The notes: a model not told the origin generated them from the letters alone. Shown: positions 1 through 8,983, numbered from the stretch's first letter. The stretch: 64,000 nt of DNA from Flavobacteriales bacterium UBA7468 (GCA_002478565.1 DLPC01000018.1:17147-81146); one strand, 5' to 3'. Translations and numbers: made by a program.

Positions 1-625
1 TATAACGGACTGGGTCAAGGTGCTCAAGGGTTGGCCCTGCTGTTATGAGTATTTTTTGTTGCGCAGACTTGGCTTCATTTTTTTTCTGAACAAAAAAATC
101 AGCTACAAATTGACAGATGTTTTCAGGTTCTTCCATCCTGCCCTGCCCTTCTAAACCACTAGCTAATGCACCGAAAGTGGCCGGGATAATGTGTAGGTTA
201 TCCTTTTGGAGTGTTGCCAAATTTCTTTTGAAACTTGGATGCTGATACATATCGAGGTCCATCGCTGGGGCGATGATACACGGGCATTTGAGCGATAAGT
301 AACAGGCTAGTAATAGGTTGTCACAGCCACCATTGGCCATTTTTGAAATGGAGTTAGCTGTTGCTGGAGCAATGAGCATGACATCGGCCCACAATGCGAG
401 CTCAACGTGGTTGGTCCATTGCCCAGTTTCTTTATTCCAAAATTCTATATGAACTGGATTTTCGGACAGCGTTGCCAGTACGAGCGGACTGATAAATGAA
501 GAAGCGGATGGGGTCAGCACACAACGGACTTCTGCCCCACTCTTTTTAAGCAGACGAACTAAGGAGGCTGTTTTGTAGGCGGCAATACCTCCTGTAATAC
601 CAAGAAGGATGCGCTTACCAAACAT
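1..625 (-). CDS. coaBC: CoaBC: phosphopantothenoylcysteine decarboxylase / phosphopantothenate-cysteine ligase, N-terminal part (runs off window)
   Basis: Bifunctional coenzyme A biosynthesis enzyme: CoaB joins cysteine to 4'-phosphopantothenate and the FMN-dependent CoaC domain decarboxylates the product. Reading from the ATG at 625 down, the first 208 codons are visible. They hold the N-terminal flavoprotein motif GITGGIAAYK, the HVELALWAD segment with the likely active-site His, PATANS, and APAMDLDMY in place of the classical PxMNxxMW. The CoaB domain begins at about residue 190 with ITAGPT and LDPVRY, so the ligase domain lies outside the window. The flexible-flap segment reads ASGLEGQGRM and lacks the Cys known from E. 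coli Dfp. It starts 2 bases after the rpoZ-like stop, so the two are probably cotranscribed. Identity is secure; the C-terminal two thirds is not seen. Confidence 0.95.
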   Translation of the reverse strand, partial: MFGKRILLGITGGIAAYKTASLVRLLKKSGAEVRCVLTPSASSFISPLVLATLSENPVHIEFWNKETGQWTNHVELALWADVMLIAPATANSISKMANGGCDNLLLACYLSLKCPCIIAPAMDLDMYQHPSFKRNLATLQKDNLHIIPATFGALASGLEGQGRMEEPENICQFVADFFVQKKNEAKSAQQKILITAGPTLEHLDPVRY

Positions 626-627
626 TT

Positions 628-951
628 TTATTGCAAGGCCTCAGGTTTGCGGAGGTAGATTTTTTCTTCGAGCAACTCTTCCATGGCAATAGCCGTTGGC
701 TTTGGCATCTTTTCGTAATGCTTCGAGATTTCAATTTGCTCGCGGTTTTCAAAAATCTCTTCGAGGTTGTCAGTGTGCGTTGCAAATTCTTGCAATTTCT
801 GAGTCAATTCCTCTTTGAGTTCAGTAGAAATTTGATTGGCTCTTTTTGAGATAGCCACCAAAGATTCGTAGATATTACCGGTTTTTTCTTCAACTAAGAT
901 GGTGTCACGGGTAACGGTAGTACGTTCTGCTGTTGTGTTTTTGAAACTCAT
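628..951 (-). CDS. rpoZ: RNA polymerase omega-like subunit (RpoZ family, Bacteroidota type)
   Basis: A 107-residue small protein beginning MSFKNTTAERTTVTRD and carrying NIYESLVAISKRANQI, the segment that resembles the omega-subunit core (residue pattern around YE.. AK RA QI). The family helps assemble and stabilise RNA polymerase. An in-frame ATG further upstream (984) would overlap the bamD-like gene by 26 bases. The ATG at 951, 7 bases after the preceding stop at 959, fits the tight packing better and is chosen here. The position between bamD and coaBC matches the order found in many Flavobacteriia. Assignment rests on context plus the core motif; the acidic, helical C-terminal half (residues 45-107) is lineage-specific. 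Confidence 0.8.
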   Translation of the reverse strand: MSFKNTTAERTTVTRDTILVEEKTGNIYESLVAISKRANQISTELKEELTQKLQEFATHTDNLEEIFENREQIEISKHYEKMPKPTAIAMEELLEEKIYLRKPEALQ

Positions 952-958
952 GTGTGTT

Positions 959-1738
959 TTATTTAATTTTTTCGAGCGCTGCAACGTAGTTTTCTAATTC
1001 TTTTAGGTACTTCGAAGAAGCGTAGCGAATGGCAAAGTTACGGAATCTTTCAATAGTTTGAGAGCTGCGCTCACTTTTTTTGCTCTCGATGCTATTAATT
1101 GTCATGAAGTAAGAATTTTTGACAACCATATAGTGCACCTCCTCTAAGAATTTTGAACGGCTGTAATGCTCCATGAAAATTTCACCAGCAGCTACAGCAG
1201 CTTTGAAGTTTTCAGTGCGGTCATAGAGTGCCACAGCTTCGTATTCCTTGAGTTCAAGTTTATAGCGCAGTTGATCAATAATGAGATTACAGGAATCAAC
1301 TAAATAAGAACCTGGATAGCGGTCTACGAATTGCTGCACATTACTAATGGCTAACTCTGTTTCGGTTTGATCAAGGCTATATTCTGGGGAGTTTTTTACG
1401 GAGCACATCGCAATCATGAACATCACTTCCTCGGATTTATCACTATACGGAAATCGCTGCATATAAGAACTGTAATAGTACTGCGCCATGTAGTAGTCTT
1501 CTATCGCATAATAGGACGTTGCCATACGGTAATAAGACACTTCTCCTTCGCCCGACTTAGGTGCATGCTGATAAATTTGCTCGTAAAGCACAATGGCTTT
1601 GTCAAACTCTTTTTGATCATAGAGTTCGTTGGCCGTAACGAATTTTTGACTGTAATCTGAACCCTTAAGGATTTTGGCGTAGTCAGAGCAAGCGCTGAGT
1701 CCTGTGAACAGGATGGTAAAGATCAATATATTTTTCAT
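959..1738 (-). CDS. bamD: Outer membrane assembly lipoprotein BamD
   Basis: A 259-residue lipoprotein of the beta-barrel assembly machinery, anchored in the outer membrane facing the periplasm, where it works with BamA to insert outer-membrane proteins. The N-terminus is a lipoprotein signal with lipobox LSAC (Cys17). Tetratricopeptide-type helical repeats follow, for example residues 35-60 (ANELYDQKEFDKAIVLYEQI), a Tyr-rich repeat near 75-95 (YYMAQYYYSSYMQRFPYSD) and one near 130-145 (FVDRYPGSYL). Length and repeat organisation are normal for BamD. The gene lies 1 base after the M23 peptidase gene and just upstream of rpoZ-like and coaBC, a conserved Bacteroidota neighbourhood. Confidence 0.92.
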   Translation of the reverse strand: MKNILIFTILFTGLSACSDYAKILKGSDYSQKFVTANELYDQKEFDKAIVLYEQIYQHAPKSGEGEVSYYRMATSYYAIEDYYMAQYYYSSYMQRFPYSDKSEEVMFMIAMCSVKNSPEYSLDQTETELAISNVQQFVDRYPGSYLVDSCNLIIDQLRYKLELKEYEAVALYDRTENFKAAVAAGEIFMEHYSRSKFLEEVHYMVVKNSYFMTINSIESKKSERSSQTIERFRNFAIRYASSKYLKELENYVAALEKIK

Positions 1739-1739
1739 G

Positions 1740-2705
1740 TTACTTGACTCTTAGACTGCGTCCTACTTGAAGAACGGAAGTGGGTTTAATGCCATTCATC
1801 TGGCACAATTGCGAAACTGTAGTACCGTTGCGAGAAGCGATTTCGGTGAGGGTGTCACCCGGTCTTACTTTGTAATATCTTACTTGAGGAGTTCTGACAA
1901 CAACAGGTGCTTGAATTACTTCGGTAGGATGATCTTCGTAATAATCTGAAGGTTTTGCACCTGGCCTAAAAAGACCTTTGTGCACAAAAAGATTTTCGTT
2001 TTTGAGATCCTTGGCCGCAAAGTCAATAACTTCCTCCGGATTCATAGGAACGTCGTAAAATCGAATTTCAAAGTGGAGGTGAGAACCATACGAGCGTCCT
2101 GTATTGCCACCGAGTCCAATAGGCTCACCAGCAACGATGTCCTGATCAGGGTAAACCAAAAACTTGCTTAAGTGAGCATAAAGCGTTTCTAGGCCATTGG
2201 GGTGCCTAATAATGACTAAGTTGCCATAGCCGCCATCATTGTATTTGGCGTAGCGTACTTTACCTGACCAAGTTGCGTATACAGTGTCTCCAGTTTCCAA
2301 ATCGATGTCGATGCCATTGTGGCTTCTTCCATTACGAGGACCGTAGCGAGAAGTAACAAGCCCGGGTGCAGGCATGTGAAAGTTTTGATCGTATTCGTCG
2401 TTGACACATAGCCAAAGCGTGTCTTTGAGCTTGCCCATGTCATTGCGACTTGTAAAGCAGACTTCATTGCTCCAAGGGTGCTTGAAACTAGGGTCTTGAG
2501 CGAGCATTTCGCGATGAATGCGTGGATTCATGATGCCATCAAAGGTAGATACTTGCAGAAATGACCATGTTTTATTGCTGTACAATACGATTTTACCCAC
2601 CTCAGTTTCGATGGTGTCAAGTGCACGCTGCGCTTTCAACAAAGATGCGGTAAAAAAGCAAACAATAAATAGAAGGAAAACTTTCTTCAAAACTGATAAT
2701 TTCAA
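1740..2705 (-). CDS. M23 family metallopeptidase with C-terminal LysM domain
   Basis: A 321-residue exported peptidoglycan hydrolase or hydrolase regulator. It has a hydrophobic signal peptide (residues 1-25, ending LLKAQ), an uncharacterised N-terminal region, an M23 (LytM) domain at about 115-215 with the zinc ligands HNGIDID and HLHFEIR intact, and a C-terminal LysM module from about 275 (YYKVRPGDTLTEIASRNGTT). Intact ligands suggest an active endopeptidase rather than an EnvC/NlpD-type pseudo-enzyme. LysM would hold it on peptidoglycan. It sits 18 bases downstream of the FKBP lipoprotein gene and 1 base before bamD, so it is probably part of the envelope operon. Confidence 0.9.
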   Translation of the reverse strand: MKLSVLKKVFLLFIVCFFTASLLKAQRALDTIETEVGKIVLYSNKTWSFLQVSTFDGIMNPRIHREMLAQDPSFKHPWSNEVCFTSRNDMGKLKDTLWLCVNDEYDQNFHMPAPGLVTSRYGPRNGRSHNGIDIDLETGDTVYATWSGKVRYAKYNDGGYGNLVIIRHPNGLETLYAHLSKFLVYPDQDIVAGEPIGLGGNTGRSYGSHLHFEIRFYDVPMNPEEVIDFAAKDLKNENLFVHKGLFRPGAKPSDYYEDHPTEVIQAPVVVRTPQVRYYKVRPGDTLTEIASRNGTTVSQLCQMNGIKPTSVLQVGRSLRVK

Positions 2706-2723
2706 TGCAAATTTACAGAATTC

Positions 2724-3599
2724 TTATGAAATGGACCTGACTCCAAGGATATCCACCATAAAGAAAACAGATTCATCTGGACCAATAACATTATTGTATC
2801 CTTTTTTGCCATAGGCCTGCTGAGGACTCAGAATGACGTAGTAGCGCTCTCCTTTTAAGGCATTTTTTAAAATTTTTCTTAGGCCCGGCACCACTGTTCT
2901 TTGCCCTGGTACAAAACGCAATGGAAATTTGCGTGCGTTGATGGCATTTGATCGGCTCGGCGTAGATGCGATGAATTCATAAGCGATTTCTTTCTCAGCA
3001 TCTGCGGCTAACTCAAAAGGCTCACCTTTGGCCAAGCGCCAACTTCTGATACCGTCTGCATCGATACTTGGCTGTACTTTTGATATGACTTTGACAAACA
3101 ACCAGTTATCTGTGTTGGGTTCAATGACGTTTTTGATTCCTTTAGCACCATAGGCCAAAACTGACGGAATTTCCACTTTCACAAAGTCCCCTACTTTCAG
3201 TTCTGTAAAGGCGAGGTCCCAACCGGCAGTTTGCATGCTGTAGCCAATCACAAAAGGGATAAACGGCAGCTTGATGCGGTTGTTGCCATCTACAATTTTG
3301 CCATCTGGCAAAGCCAAGCGATAGTCTATGAGCGCCATTTCACCGGCCTTTAAACGCGGCCCCTGCCCTCTTTTGATCCATTTGATCACAATACCATTAG
3401 CCAACTTCTTGGTACTGCTCACCTTTCCTTTTTCAAAATTGATTAGGTTTTGTTTGGCAGCGCCTGCGCTGGTATCAAAATCAGTGTTTTTTGCCGTATT
3501 GGCTTTCACAATATTTTTTACCTGACCAGCAGATTTAGGTGTGTCATTGCAAGACCACAATAGCAAGCAAAGTGCAAAAAGACTGAGGAAATATTTCAT
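2724..3599 (-). CDS. Lipoprotein with two FKBP-type peptidyl-prolyl isomerase domains
   Basis: A 291-residue predicted lipoprotein (lipobox LLWSC, Cys17) that should act as a periplasmic or outer-membrane-attached folding catalyst. After a Ser/Lys-rich linker there are two FKBP-like domains: one at about 75-175 (GEMALIDYRLALPDGKIVD, then VKVEIPSVLAYGAKG), and one at about 200-288 (LRFVPGQRTVVPGLRKIL, then YYVILSPQQAYGKKGYNNV). The second is the better match to the LPP.LAYG.. signature. Its ATG overlaps the stop of the preceding FKBP-like gene (ATGA), implying translational coupling. I cannot tell from sequence whether both domains are catalytically active. Confidence 0.85.
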   Translation of the reverse strand: MKYFLSLFALCLLLWSCNDTPKSAGQVKNIVKANTAKNTDFDTSAGAAKQNLINFEKGKVSSTKKLANGIVIKWIKRGQGPRLKAGEMALIDYRLALPDGKIVDGNNRIKLPFIPFVIGYSMQTAGWDLAFTELKVGDFVKVEIPSVLAYGAKGIKNVIEPNTDNWLFVKVISKVQPSIDADGIRSWRLAKGEPFELAADAEKEIAYEFIASTPSRSNAINARKFPLRFVPGQRTVVPGLRKILKNALKGERYYVILSPQQAYGKKGYNNVIGPDESVFFMVDILGVRSIS

Positions 3600-4132
3600 T
3601 GTAATTCAATCAATTTAAGATCAATATATAGAATGCTTTGAGGAGGTATTGATTGTCGATCGCCTAACAAACCATGACCCAAATAACTAGGCAAAATTAA
3701 TTTGGCCGACTCTCCTTTTCTCATGAGCAATAGCACTTCATGTATCCCGGTTTCCTTTTCAGAATGCGCAATACTGAGCCATTCTACTTCATCTTTTGGA
3801 GTTTGGTAACACACTTTTTGATCGAGTGTCTTGACCACCACTTGAATAGCCGCTCTTTGGCCATCAAGTGCTAAGGGTAGCCCTGAAGCAACTTTTTGAT
3901 AAATCATGTAACGCAAACCTGATTCGGTTTTTTGCATTTTCAATTCGCGGTAGTGCGCTAAAAATGTGTTGATCTTGATTTCTTCGCGGGCACTTAATTC
4001 TTGATTAAAGTCCACGGAGTGTGCATTGCTCCATTTTGTATTTTTTGGCGTATCAGGCTTTGTGCGTTTGCAGGCACTGAGCAAACTAAAACTCAATAAA
4101 AACAAATATAAAAGACGCAACATACTCTTCAT
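3596..4132 (-). CDS. GldI-like FKBP-type peptidyl-prolyl isomerase lipoprotein
   Basis: A 178-residue lipoprotein (lipobox LLSAC, Cys21) with one FKBP-like domain at about 85-178, ending in SAKLILPSYLGHGLLGD and SILYIDLKLIEL. The layout (short lipoprotein, REE..KINTFLAHY helix, then a degenerate FKBP fold) resembles GldI, the gliding-associated isomerase of Flavobacteriia needed for gliding and T9SS function in Flavobacterium. That role is inferred from family resemblance and from the T9SS cargo genes in this window; no other gld genes are present here. Overlaps the double-FKBP gene by 4 bases and starts 2 bases after nrnA. Confidence 0.75.
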   Translation of the reverse strand: MKSMLRLLYLFLLSFSLLSACKRTKPDTPKNTKWSNAHSVDFNQELSAREEIKINTFLAHYRELKMQKTESGLRYMIYQKVASGLPLALDGQRAAIQVVVKTLDQKVCYQTPKDEVEWLSIAHSEKETGIHEVLLLMRKGESAKLILPSYLGHGLLGDRQSIPPQSILYIDLKLIELQ

Positions 4133-4134
4133 GC

Positions 4135-5103
4135 TTACAATTCTTTGAGGTGTAGCATCAGGCGATCCAATGCCGATTGTAAGTCAGAAGGCCAGAAGCC
4201 CCCTGCTGCATATTGATGACCACCGCCACCGAAATATTTTTGTGCAAACGCATTGACAAAACGTTCGCCTTTGGATCGGAAAGAAAATTTGACACCCTCT
4301 GTTGTTTCCATCATGAAAATAGCAACTTGAATATTGGCAATCGATAAAATAACATTCACCAAACCTTCGGTATCCCCTTTTTGATAATTGAATCTTTCAA
4401 GCTCTGCTTTGGATAAAGTGATGATACCAATCCCCTGCGCTTCGAATAATTGTAATTTCTCAGCTATTGCAAAACCTCTTAGTTGCAAACGAGAAACCGT
4501 ATTGACATCGTATACGGCCTCATGGATTTTAAACTGTTCTAGTCCTAAACTCAGCAAATGTGCCGCAATTTGATGTGTTTTGGCATTGACAGACGGAAAG
4601 CGAAAAGAACCGGTATCTGTCATTAATCCGAGGTAAATCCCTTGAGCCATAGCTAGGTTGACATAAGACACCCAACCCAACTCTTCCAAGCATTCGTAGA
4701 TGACTTGCGTTGTAGAACACAAATGAGGTTTTGAGACCATTAAATCGCAAAATGTGTCTGGACCCGGATGGTGATCGAGCATTACTTTTGTCGACTCGAA
4801 GCCCGAAACAAAATCTGACATTTGTTCGCCAACTCTTCCGGGGGCATTGTAATCCAGACAAAACAGGATGTCTGCTTCATAGGAAAGCGTCAGATCAAAA
4901 ACGGACCATTCATAAGCACTAAGAAAAGGCAATAAATAGGCAGCGGGTTGATCCGGAAATAAAATCTGGTAGGGTTTGTTGAGTTGCTGCGCCAAAGCAG
5001 CCCATGCAACTACACTCCCGACTGCATCGCCGTCTGGACCTTTATGAGTTGTGATCAACCATTGTTTAGATTGCTCAAGCGTTAAGCGAAGATCTTGCAC
5101 CAT
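4135..5103 (-). CDS. nrnA: DHH/DHHA1 phosphoesterase, NrnA-type (oligoribonuclease / pAp phosphatase)
   Basis: A 322-residue cytoplasmic Mn-dependent phosphoesterase expected to degrade very short RNAs and dephosphorylate 3'-phosphoadenosine 5'-phosphate. Visible motifs: THKGPDGDAVGS near residue 19 (motif I), LFCLDYNAP near 82 (motif II), the DHH signature MLDHHPG near 110, TDTGSFRFP near 165, and the DHHA1 substrate-binding loop GGGGHQYAAGG near 293. All are in the expected order and the length is typical. It follows the thioredoxin-like gene by 3 bases. NrnA and the related RecJ-like exonucleases share these motifs; the short length favours NrnA. Confidence 0.9.
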   Translation of the reverse strand: MVQDLRLTLEQSKQWLITTHKGPDGDAVGSVVAWAALAQQLNKPYQILFPDQPAAYLLPFLSAYEWSVFDLTLSYEADILFCLDYNAPGRVGEQMSDFVSGFESTKVMLDHHPGPDTFCDLMVSKPHLCSTTQVIYECLEELGWVSYVNLAMAQGIYLGLMTDTGSFRFPSVNAKTHQIAAHLLSLGLEQFKIHEAVYDVNTVSRLQLRGFAIAEKLQLFEAQGIGIITLSKAELERFNYQKGDTEGLVNVILSIANIQVAIFMMETTEGVKFSFRSKGERFVNAFAQKYFGGGGHQYAAGGFWPSDLQSALDRLMLHLKEL

Positions 5104-5106
5104 GAA

Positions 5107-6657
5107 TTAGTCTTGTTGCATGTGTTTGTCTTCCTCTGGGTCTGGCGGAAATAACTTTGGCAATTCTGACTTGTTTTGTAAACGATCAAGTAAGTCTTCC
5201 AATTGAGAAACTGATAAATTCTTCGCAATGATTTTTTTATCCTTGTCTAGGACAAAAACCTTCGGTGTGGAATAAATATCGTAGGTCTGTTGGTAATTGA
5301 GACTCTGTAGTGTGGTTGGCTTACCTTTTTCACCAGGATACAACTGCACTAATTTCTCTGGCGTAACTTTCGCAATTTCATAGATGCTATTGGTGACCGC
5401 CACATTGATGAAAGTAAGTTTGTTATCGTGGATGTATTTTTTCCAAGCTTCAAAATCCTTACCGACCCCTTTGCCAATAGCATAGACTTCGATATTGCGC
5501 GCCTTCCATTTCTCAGCATATAGTGTTTGAATTTTAGGCGTTACTTTCTTGCAATGCCCACATTCTGGATCCCAGAAATAAAGAATGGTATATTCAGACT
5601 TCAGGCTGTAGAAATCGAGCCACTTGGTATCTGAAGTATCGCGCAAAATGAGGTTGGGCGGCATGATGCCCATCACTGTATTCATTTTGTTGTCTAGGTT
5701 TTCACAAAGGTCCTTGAATTTATCTTCGGCTACCCAAAATGCAGGAGACTTCCCTGAAGCATCTTTGGTGCAGAAATATCTTTTGAGCATATAATAATAA
5801 ACTTTGTCCATACCCATGATGTCGCTTTTTCCATAAGTTGAGGCAATCCAGCCCACAGAATATTCGAACATTTTAGATTTTGGATCAAGCGCATCACAAA
5901 ACTGAAAAGCATACTTAATGATGGTATCCCAGTGTTGGATCATCATTTGCTTGCCAAAATAAAACTCTAGCTTGTTGGCAAAAATCGGGTTATTGACCAG
6001 CGCGTCGGTCTTGAAATCAACGTTATCCCAATAGTGTGCAAAATAGTACTTGTAATTAAAACTCGAATCGATGATTTTTCCGTTGGCATCCTTAGGCGCT
6101 TCCGGAACAACGACATCCATTGACATTTTTACGATCTTCGACACAAGACGACTCGGATTATTGGCAATCAATTGTGCTTGATAAGTATCTACTTCTTTAT
6201 TGAGCTCGTCAATTTGCTTGCTCAGCGCTTTGTATTGCTCATCTTCGGGGCTTAACTTACCTCTTTGCTCCGCAAGTTTGGCAATATCTGCTTTTTTGGC
6301 CGAGATAAACTTAACGTAAGGAATAAAGACTTTGTTTTCTTCGGATTTTTTAATCACGAGATTAGCCATTAAATCGCCCCCACTTGTTTCAATTTGAATC
6401 TCTTCGTTATTGTAAATGAATTGAAAAAATCGCTGATCAGGCAAGTATAATCCAACTACGCCCGGTTTTTGCTTCGCACCATCAAAGACCACTTCGCCGT
6501 TTTTCATCTCAGCGGTGTCTGCGTAAAATAACTTTGACCCAAAGTATTTGACGAGGTAAACTGTTGTATCTTTTTGATCCAGAACTTTTAGTCTGATTTT
6601 CTGAGCCTGGCTTTGCAGCACAACAACACTCATTAAAGCGAAAAATAGGTATCTCAT
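5107..6657 (-). CDS. TlpA-like thioredoxin-fold protein with N-terminal DUF4369-like domain
   Basis: A 516-residue exported protein (signal peptide residues 1-18, ending QSQAQ). The N-terminal third is a beta-rich DUF4369/DUF5106-like module (KIRLKVLDQKDTTVYLVKYF), followed by a charged helical segment at about 115-165. The C-terminal half contains a thioredoxin-like domain from about 340 with the redox motif PECGHC in YFWDPECGHCKKVTPK and a cis-Pro loop STPKVFVLD near 470. Such proteins are periplasmic thiol-disulfide oxidoreductases in Bacteroidota; the substrate is unknown. It has an acidic C-terminal tail (PPDPEEDKHMQQD). A 64-base gap separates it from miaA, the largest gap in this run, so it may have its own promoter, but I see no clear one. 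Confidence 0.85.
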   Translation of the reverse strand: MRYLFFALMSVVVLQSQAQKIRLKVLDQKDTTVYLVKYFGSKLFYADTAEMKNGEVVFDGAKQKPGVVGLYLPDQRFFQFIYNNEEIQIETSGGDLMANLVIKKSEENKVFIPYVKFISAKKADIAKLAEQRGKLSPEDEQYKALSKQIDELNKEVDTYQAQLIANNPSRLVSKIVKMSMDVVVPEAPKDANGKIIDSSFNYKYYFAHYWDNVDFKTDALVNNPIFANKLEFYFGKQMMIQHWDTIIKYAFQFCDALDPKSKMFEYSVGWIASTYGKSDIMGMDKVYYYMLKRYFCTKDASGKSPAFWVAEDKFKDLCENLDNKMNTVMGIMPPNLILRDTSDTKWLDFYSLKSEYTILYFWDPECGHCKKVTPKIQTLYAEKWKARNIEVYAIGKGVGKDFEAWKKYIHDNKLTFINVAVTNSIYEIAKVTPEKLVQLYPGEKGKPTTLQSLNYQQTYDIYSTPKVFVLDKDKKIIAKNLSVSQLEDLLDRLQNKSELPKLFPPDPEEDKHMQQD

Positions 6658-6721
6658 GTTTATATAGTTTCCTTACGAATTTGCTACCTTTTCAGTGTAG
6701 TCTCTTCAATTTAACATTTCT

Positions 6722-7624
6722 TTAACCAATTTGATCGAGCGCCTGCTGGCTAATTGACGAAGCCGAAAGTGGATCAAGGTAATGAACCTCTGAATAACGA
6801 CGCATCCAAGTCAATTGACGCTTGGCATAATTGCGCGTATGTTGCTTGATTAAAACAGGTACTTGTTCAGCAGTAAGCTCCTCTTTCCAACAAGAAAAAA
6901 ATTCAGTGTATCCAACGGTTTGCAGCGTTTTATATTGTTGGTGGACATCAAAAAATTGACGAGCTTCTTGTTCTAAGCCTTCTGCTAGCATTTGGTCTAC
7001 GCGCAGATGAATGCGTTCATACAACTGCTCTCGAGGCCAATCAATGACAAAGCGTCGTAATTGAGCTGGCGCTTGTTTCAATCCTTTTCTCAGTATTACA
7101 TTTGATTGACCTGATATTTCAGCAATTTCTAGCGCCCTGATCACTCGTCTTGAATTATGGAGATCAACTTCATAATAATATTCAGGATCGAGTTTAAATA
7201 GTGCTGCTTGAATACTTGTTATCCCTTCTCGCTGATAAAGCTCCTGCCATTTAGCCTGAACTTGTGCATCATGTGGCAGATCGTCTAAACCCAAAACCAA
7301 CGCATCTGCAAAAAGCGCTGAGCCACCAACTAATACTGCTACTCCGTTTTTTTGGAGTAGCTTATCTAATATAGGTTTGGCTAGCTGAGCAAAATCTGCT
7401 GCATTGATCGCATTGACAAAGCTTTCGTTCTGTATAAAGTGATGCTTAACAGCGGCAAGCTCTGAGCTTGACGGGACTGCCGTGCCAATAGACATTTCTC
7501 GATAGAATTGTCTAGAATCAAAGGAAATGATTTCTGTATTGAAATGCTGTGCTAAGGCAATAGCAAGCGCCGTTTTACCTGACGCCGTTGGGCCTTGTAC
7601 AACAAGAATAAGCGGTTCAGACAT
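6722..7624 (-). CDS. miaA: tRNA dimethylallyltransferase MiaA
   Basis: Transfers a dimethylallyl group to A37 of tRNAs that read codons beginning with U. The 300-residue product has the P-loop GPTASGKTALAIALA (residues 11-25), DSRQFYREMSIGTA near 36-49, VGGSALFADAL near 100 and the C-terminal RNA-contacting region RNYAKRQLTWMRR near 265. Length is normal for the family. It begins 3 bases after the MltF-like gene's stop, so the two are probably cotranscribed. Confidence 0.96.
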   Translation of the reverse strand: MSEPLILVVQGPTASGKTALAIALAQHFNTEIISFDSRQFYREMSIGTAVPSSSELAAVKHHFIQNESFVNAINAADFAQLAKPILDKLLQKNGVAVLVGGSALFADALVLGLDDLPHDAQVQAKWQELYQREGITSIQAALFKLDPEYYYEVDLHNSRRVIRALEIAEISGQSNVILRKGLKQAPAQLRRFVIDWPREQLYERIHLRVDQMLAEGLEQEARQFFDVHQQYKTLQTVGYTEFFSCWKEELTAEQVPVLIKQHTRNYAKRQLTWMRRYSEVHYLDPLSASSISQQALDQIG

Positions 7625-7627
7625 GTC

Positions 7628-8983
7628 TTATTTCCAGTGCTCGTAAATCCCTAAAACCTTTTTGACATAACTTGTTGCGTGGCCACGATAGGCTCCACAA
7701 CGCACTAACTCAGAACGGTAAAAACGTGGGTCGTCTAGTTTTTCAACCATTAATTCCACATTACCTTCCCATTTATTCGGGTTTAGACCTGCCGATTTGG
7801 CTAAGTTTCGGGCATCTTGTATATGACAGATGCCTGCATTATAAGAAGCCAAAACAAAACACAAACGATCGTGCTCATCTTGTATTTCAGACCAAAGCCT
7901 TCCCATCGATACCAAATAACGCATGCCTCCATTAATTTGTGCTTCAGGGCTAGAACCCGGAACCACTCCAAATTGTGGCCCCGTATTAGGCATAAATTGC
8001 ATGAGGCCATAAGCACCGCCAAACCCACGTGCATTGGGATTAAATCTAGATTCTTTAAAGGATATTGCTGCTAAAATTTTCCAATCCCAACCGTATTTTT
8101 TGGCGGCATTTTTAAATAACTTATCAAAAGGTGAGATGGCTCCTCTTGGCGTTAAGAAAAACTCAGTTGGAGTAGAAGAAATGTAGTCAAAATAACGTTT
8201 TTTCAACTGTACAAAAGCCTCAGATGCCAAAAATTCATTGAGGAATAAATCGAGTTTTTCTTTAAGCACCTTACTTTTTGGACGTAGGGCAAAAGCAATG
8301 CGCTGCTCAAAAGACATACGCGTAGAAATATCTAAAAATGGATGCATGTCTTTGGAAATGCGCGCCAAGTTTTCATGTGCCAAAGTATAGCGAATACGCC
8401 CCCTGACTACTTCATCGATAAGATCTTCAGCTAAAGGCAAGTTGGGTTCGTACTTGATGTCAATTTTCGCACCAATTTCATCTTGTAAGGCCACGATTCG
8501 TTTTTCAAATGCCGAGTACTTTCTGACATAAACCTTTTTGCCCGCCAAGTGCGCTGGCTCCTTGATCAAGGAATCTGATTTTCTTTGCACCAAAACCTGA
8601 AATGTTTGGTAATAAGGCATACTGTAGGCCATGTAACGCTCTTGTCCTAGAGCGATTGGCAAGTTTGCTGCCACGACATCACCCTCCCCTTTGTTCAAGT
8701 ATTTGGAGAAATCTGCCAAATTGTTCAGAGATTTCACTTCGAGCTTTAAACCATTGGCCTTACAAAAAGTATCGAGTATTTCGTATTCAAAGCCCATTTG
8801 CTTGCCTCTGAATTCAAAATAAGAAAGCGTGCTGTTTTCAGTCAGTACGGTGAGTTTACCTTTTGCTTTGATTTGGGCCCAATCTCTCGATAAGGCAGCC
8901 TTATTTTCTTGAGACTTACAAGAAAAAAGCAACAAAGCAAGCACGGGTAAAAGGTAAAGACGCTTCATCATTTTTTTACACAT
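7628..8983 (-). CDS. mltF: MltF-like membrane-bound lytic transglycosylase (SBP_bac_3 + SLT domains)
   Basis: A 451-residue lipoprotein (lipobox LLFSC) with an N-terminal extracellular solute-binding protein family 3 domain (about 40-275) and a C-terminal soluble lytic transglycosylase domain (about 290-430). The SLT domain shows the catalytic Glu in ISFKESRFNP, then GGAYGLMQFMP and VLASYNAG, so it should cleave peptidoglycan to anhydromuropeptides. The longest frame begins MCKKMMKRLYLLP; the ATGs at 8971 or 8968 would give a more usual signal peptide and may be the true start. Domain order matches E. coli MltF. Confidence 0.9.
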   Translation of the reverse strand: MCKKMMKRLYLLPVLALLLFSCKSQENKAALSRDWAQIKAKGKLTVLTENSTLSYFEFRGKQMGFEYEILDTFCKANGLKLEVKSLNNLADFSKYLNKGEGDVVAANLPIALGQERYMAYSMPYYQTFQVLVQRKSDSLIKEPAHLAGKKVYVRKYSAFEKRIVALQDEIGAKIDIKYEPNLPLAEDLIDEVVRGRIRYTLAHENLARISKDMHPFLDISTRMSFEQRIAFALRPKSKVLKEKLDLFLNEFLASEAFVQLKKRYFDYISSTPTEFFLTPRGAISPFDKLFKNAAKKYGWDWKILAAISFKESRFNPNARGFGGAYGLMQFMPNTGPQFGVVPGSSPEAQINGGMRYLVSMGRLWSEIQDEHDRLCFVLASYNAGICHIQDARNLAKSAGLNPNKWEGNVELMVEKLDDPRFYRSELVRCGAYRGHATSYVKKVLGIYEHWK

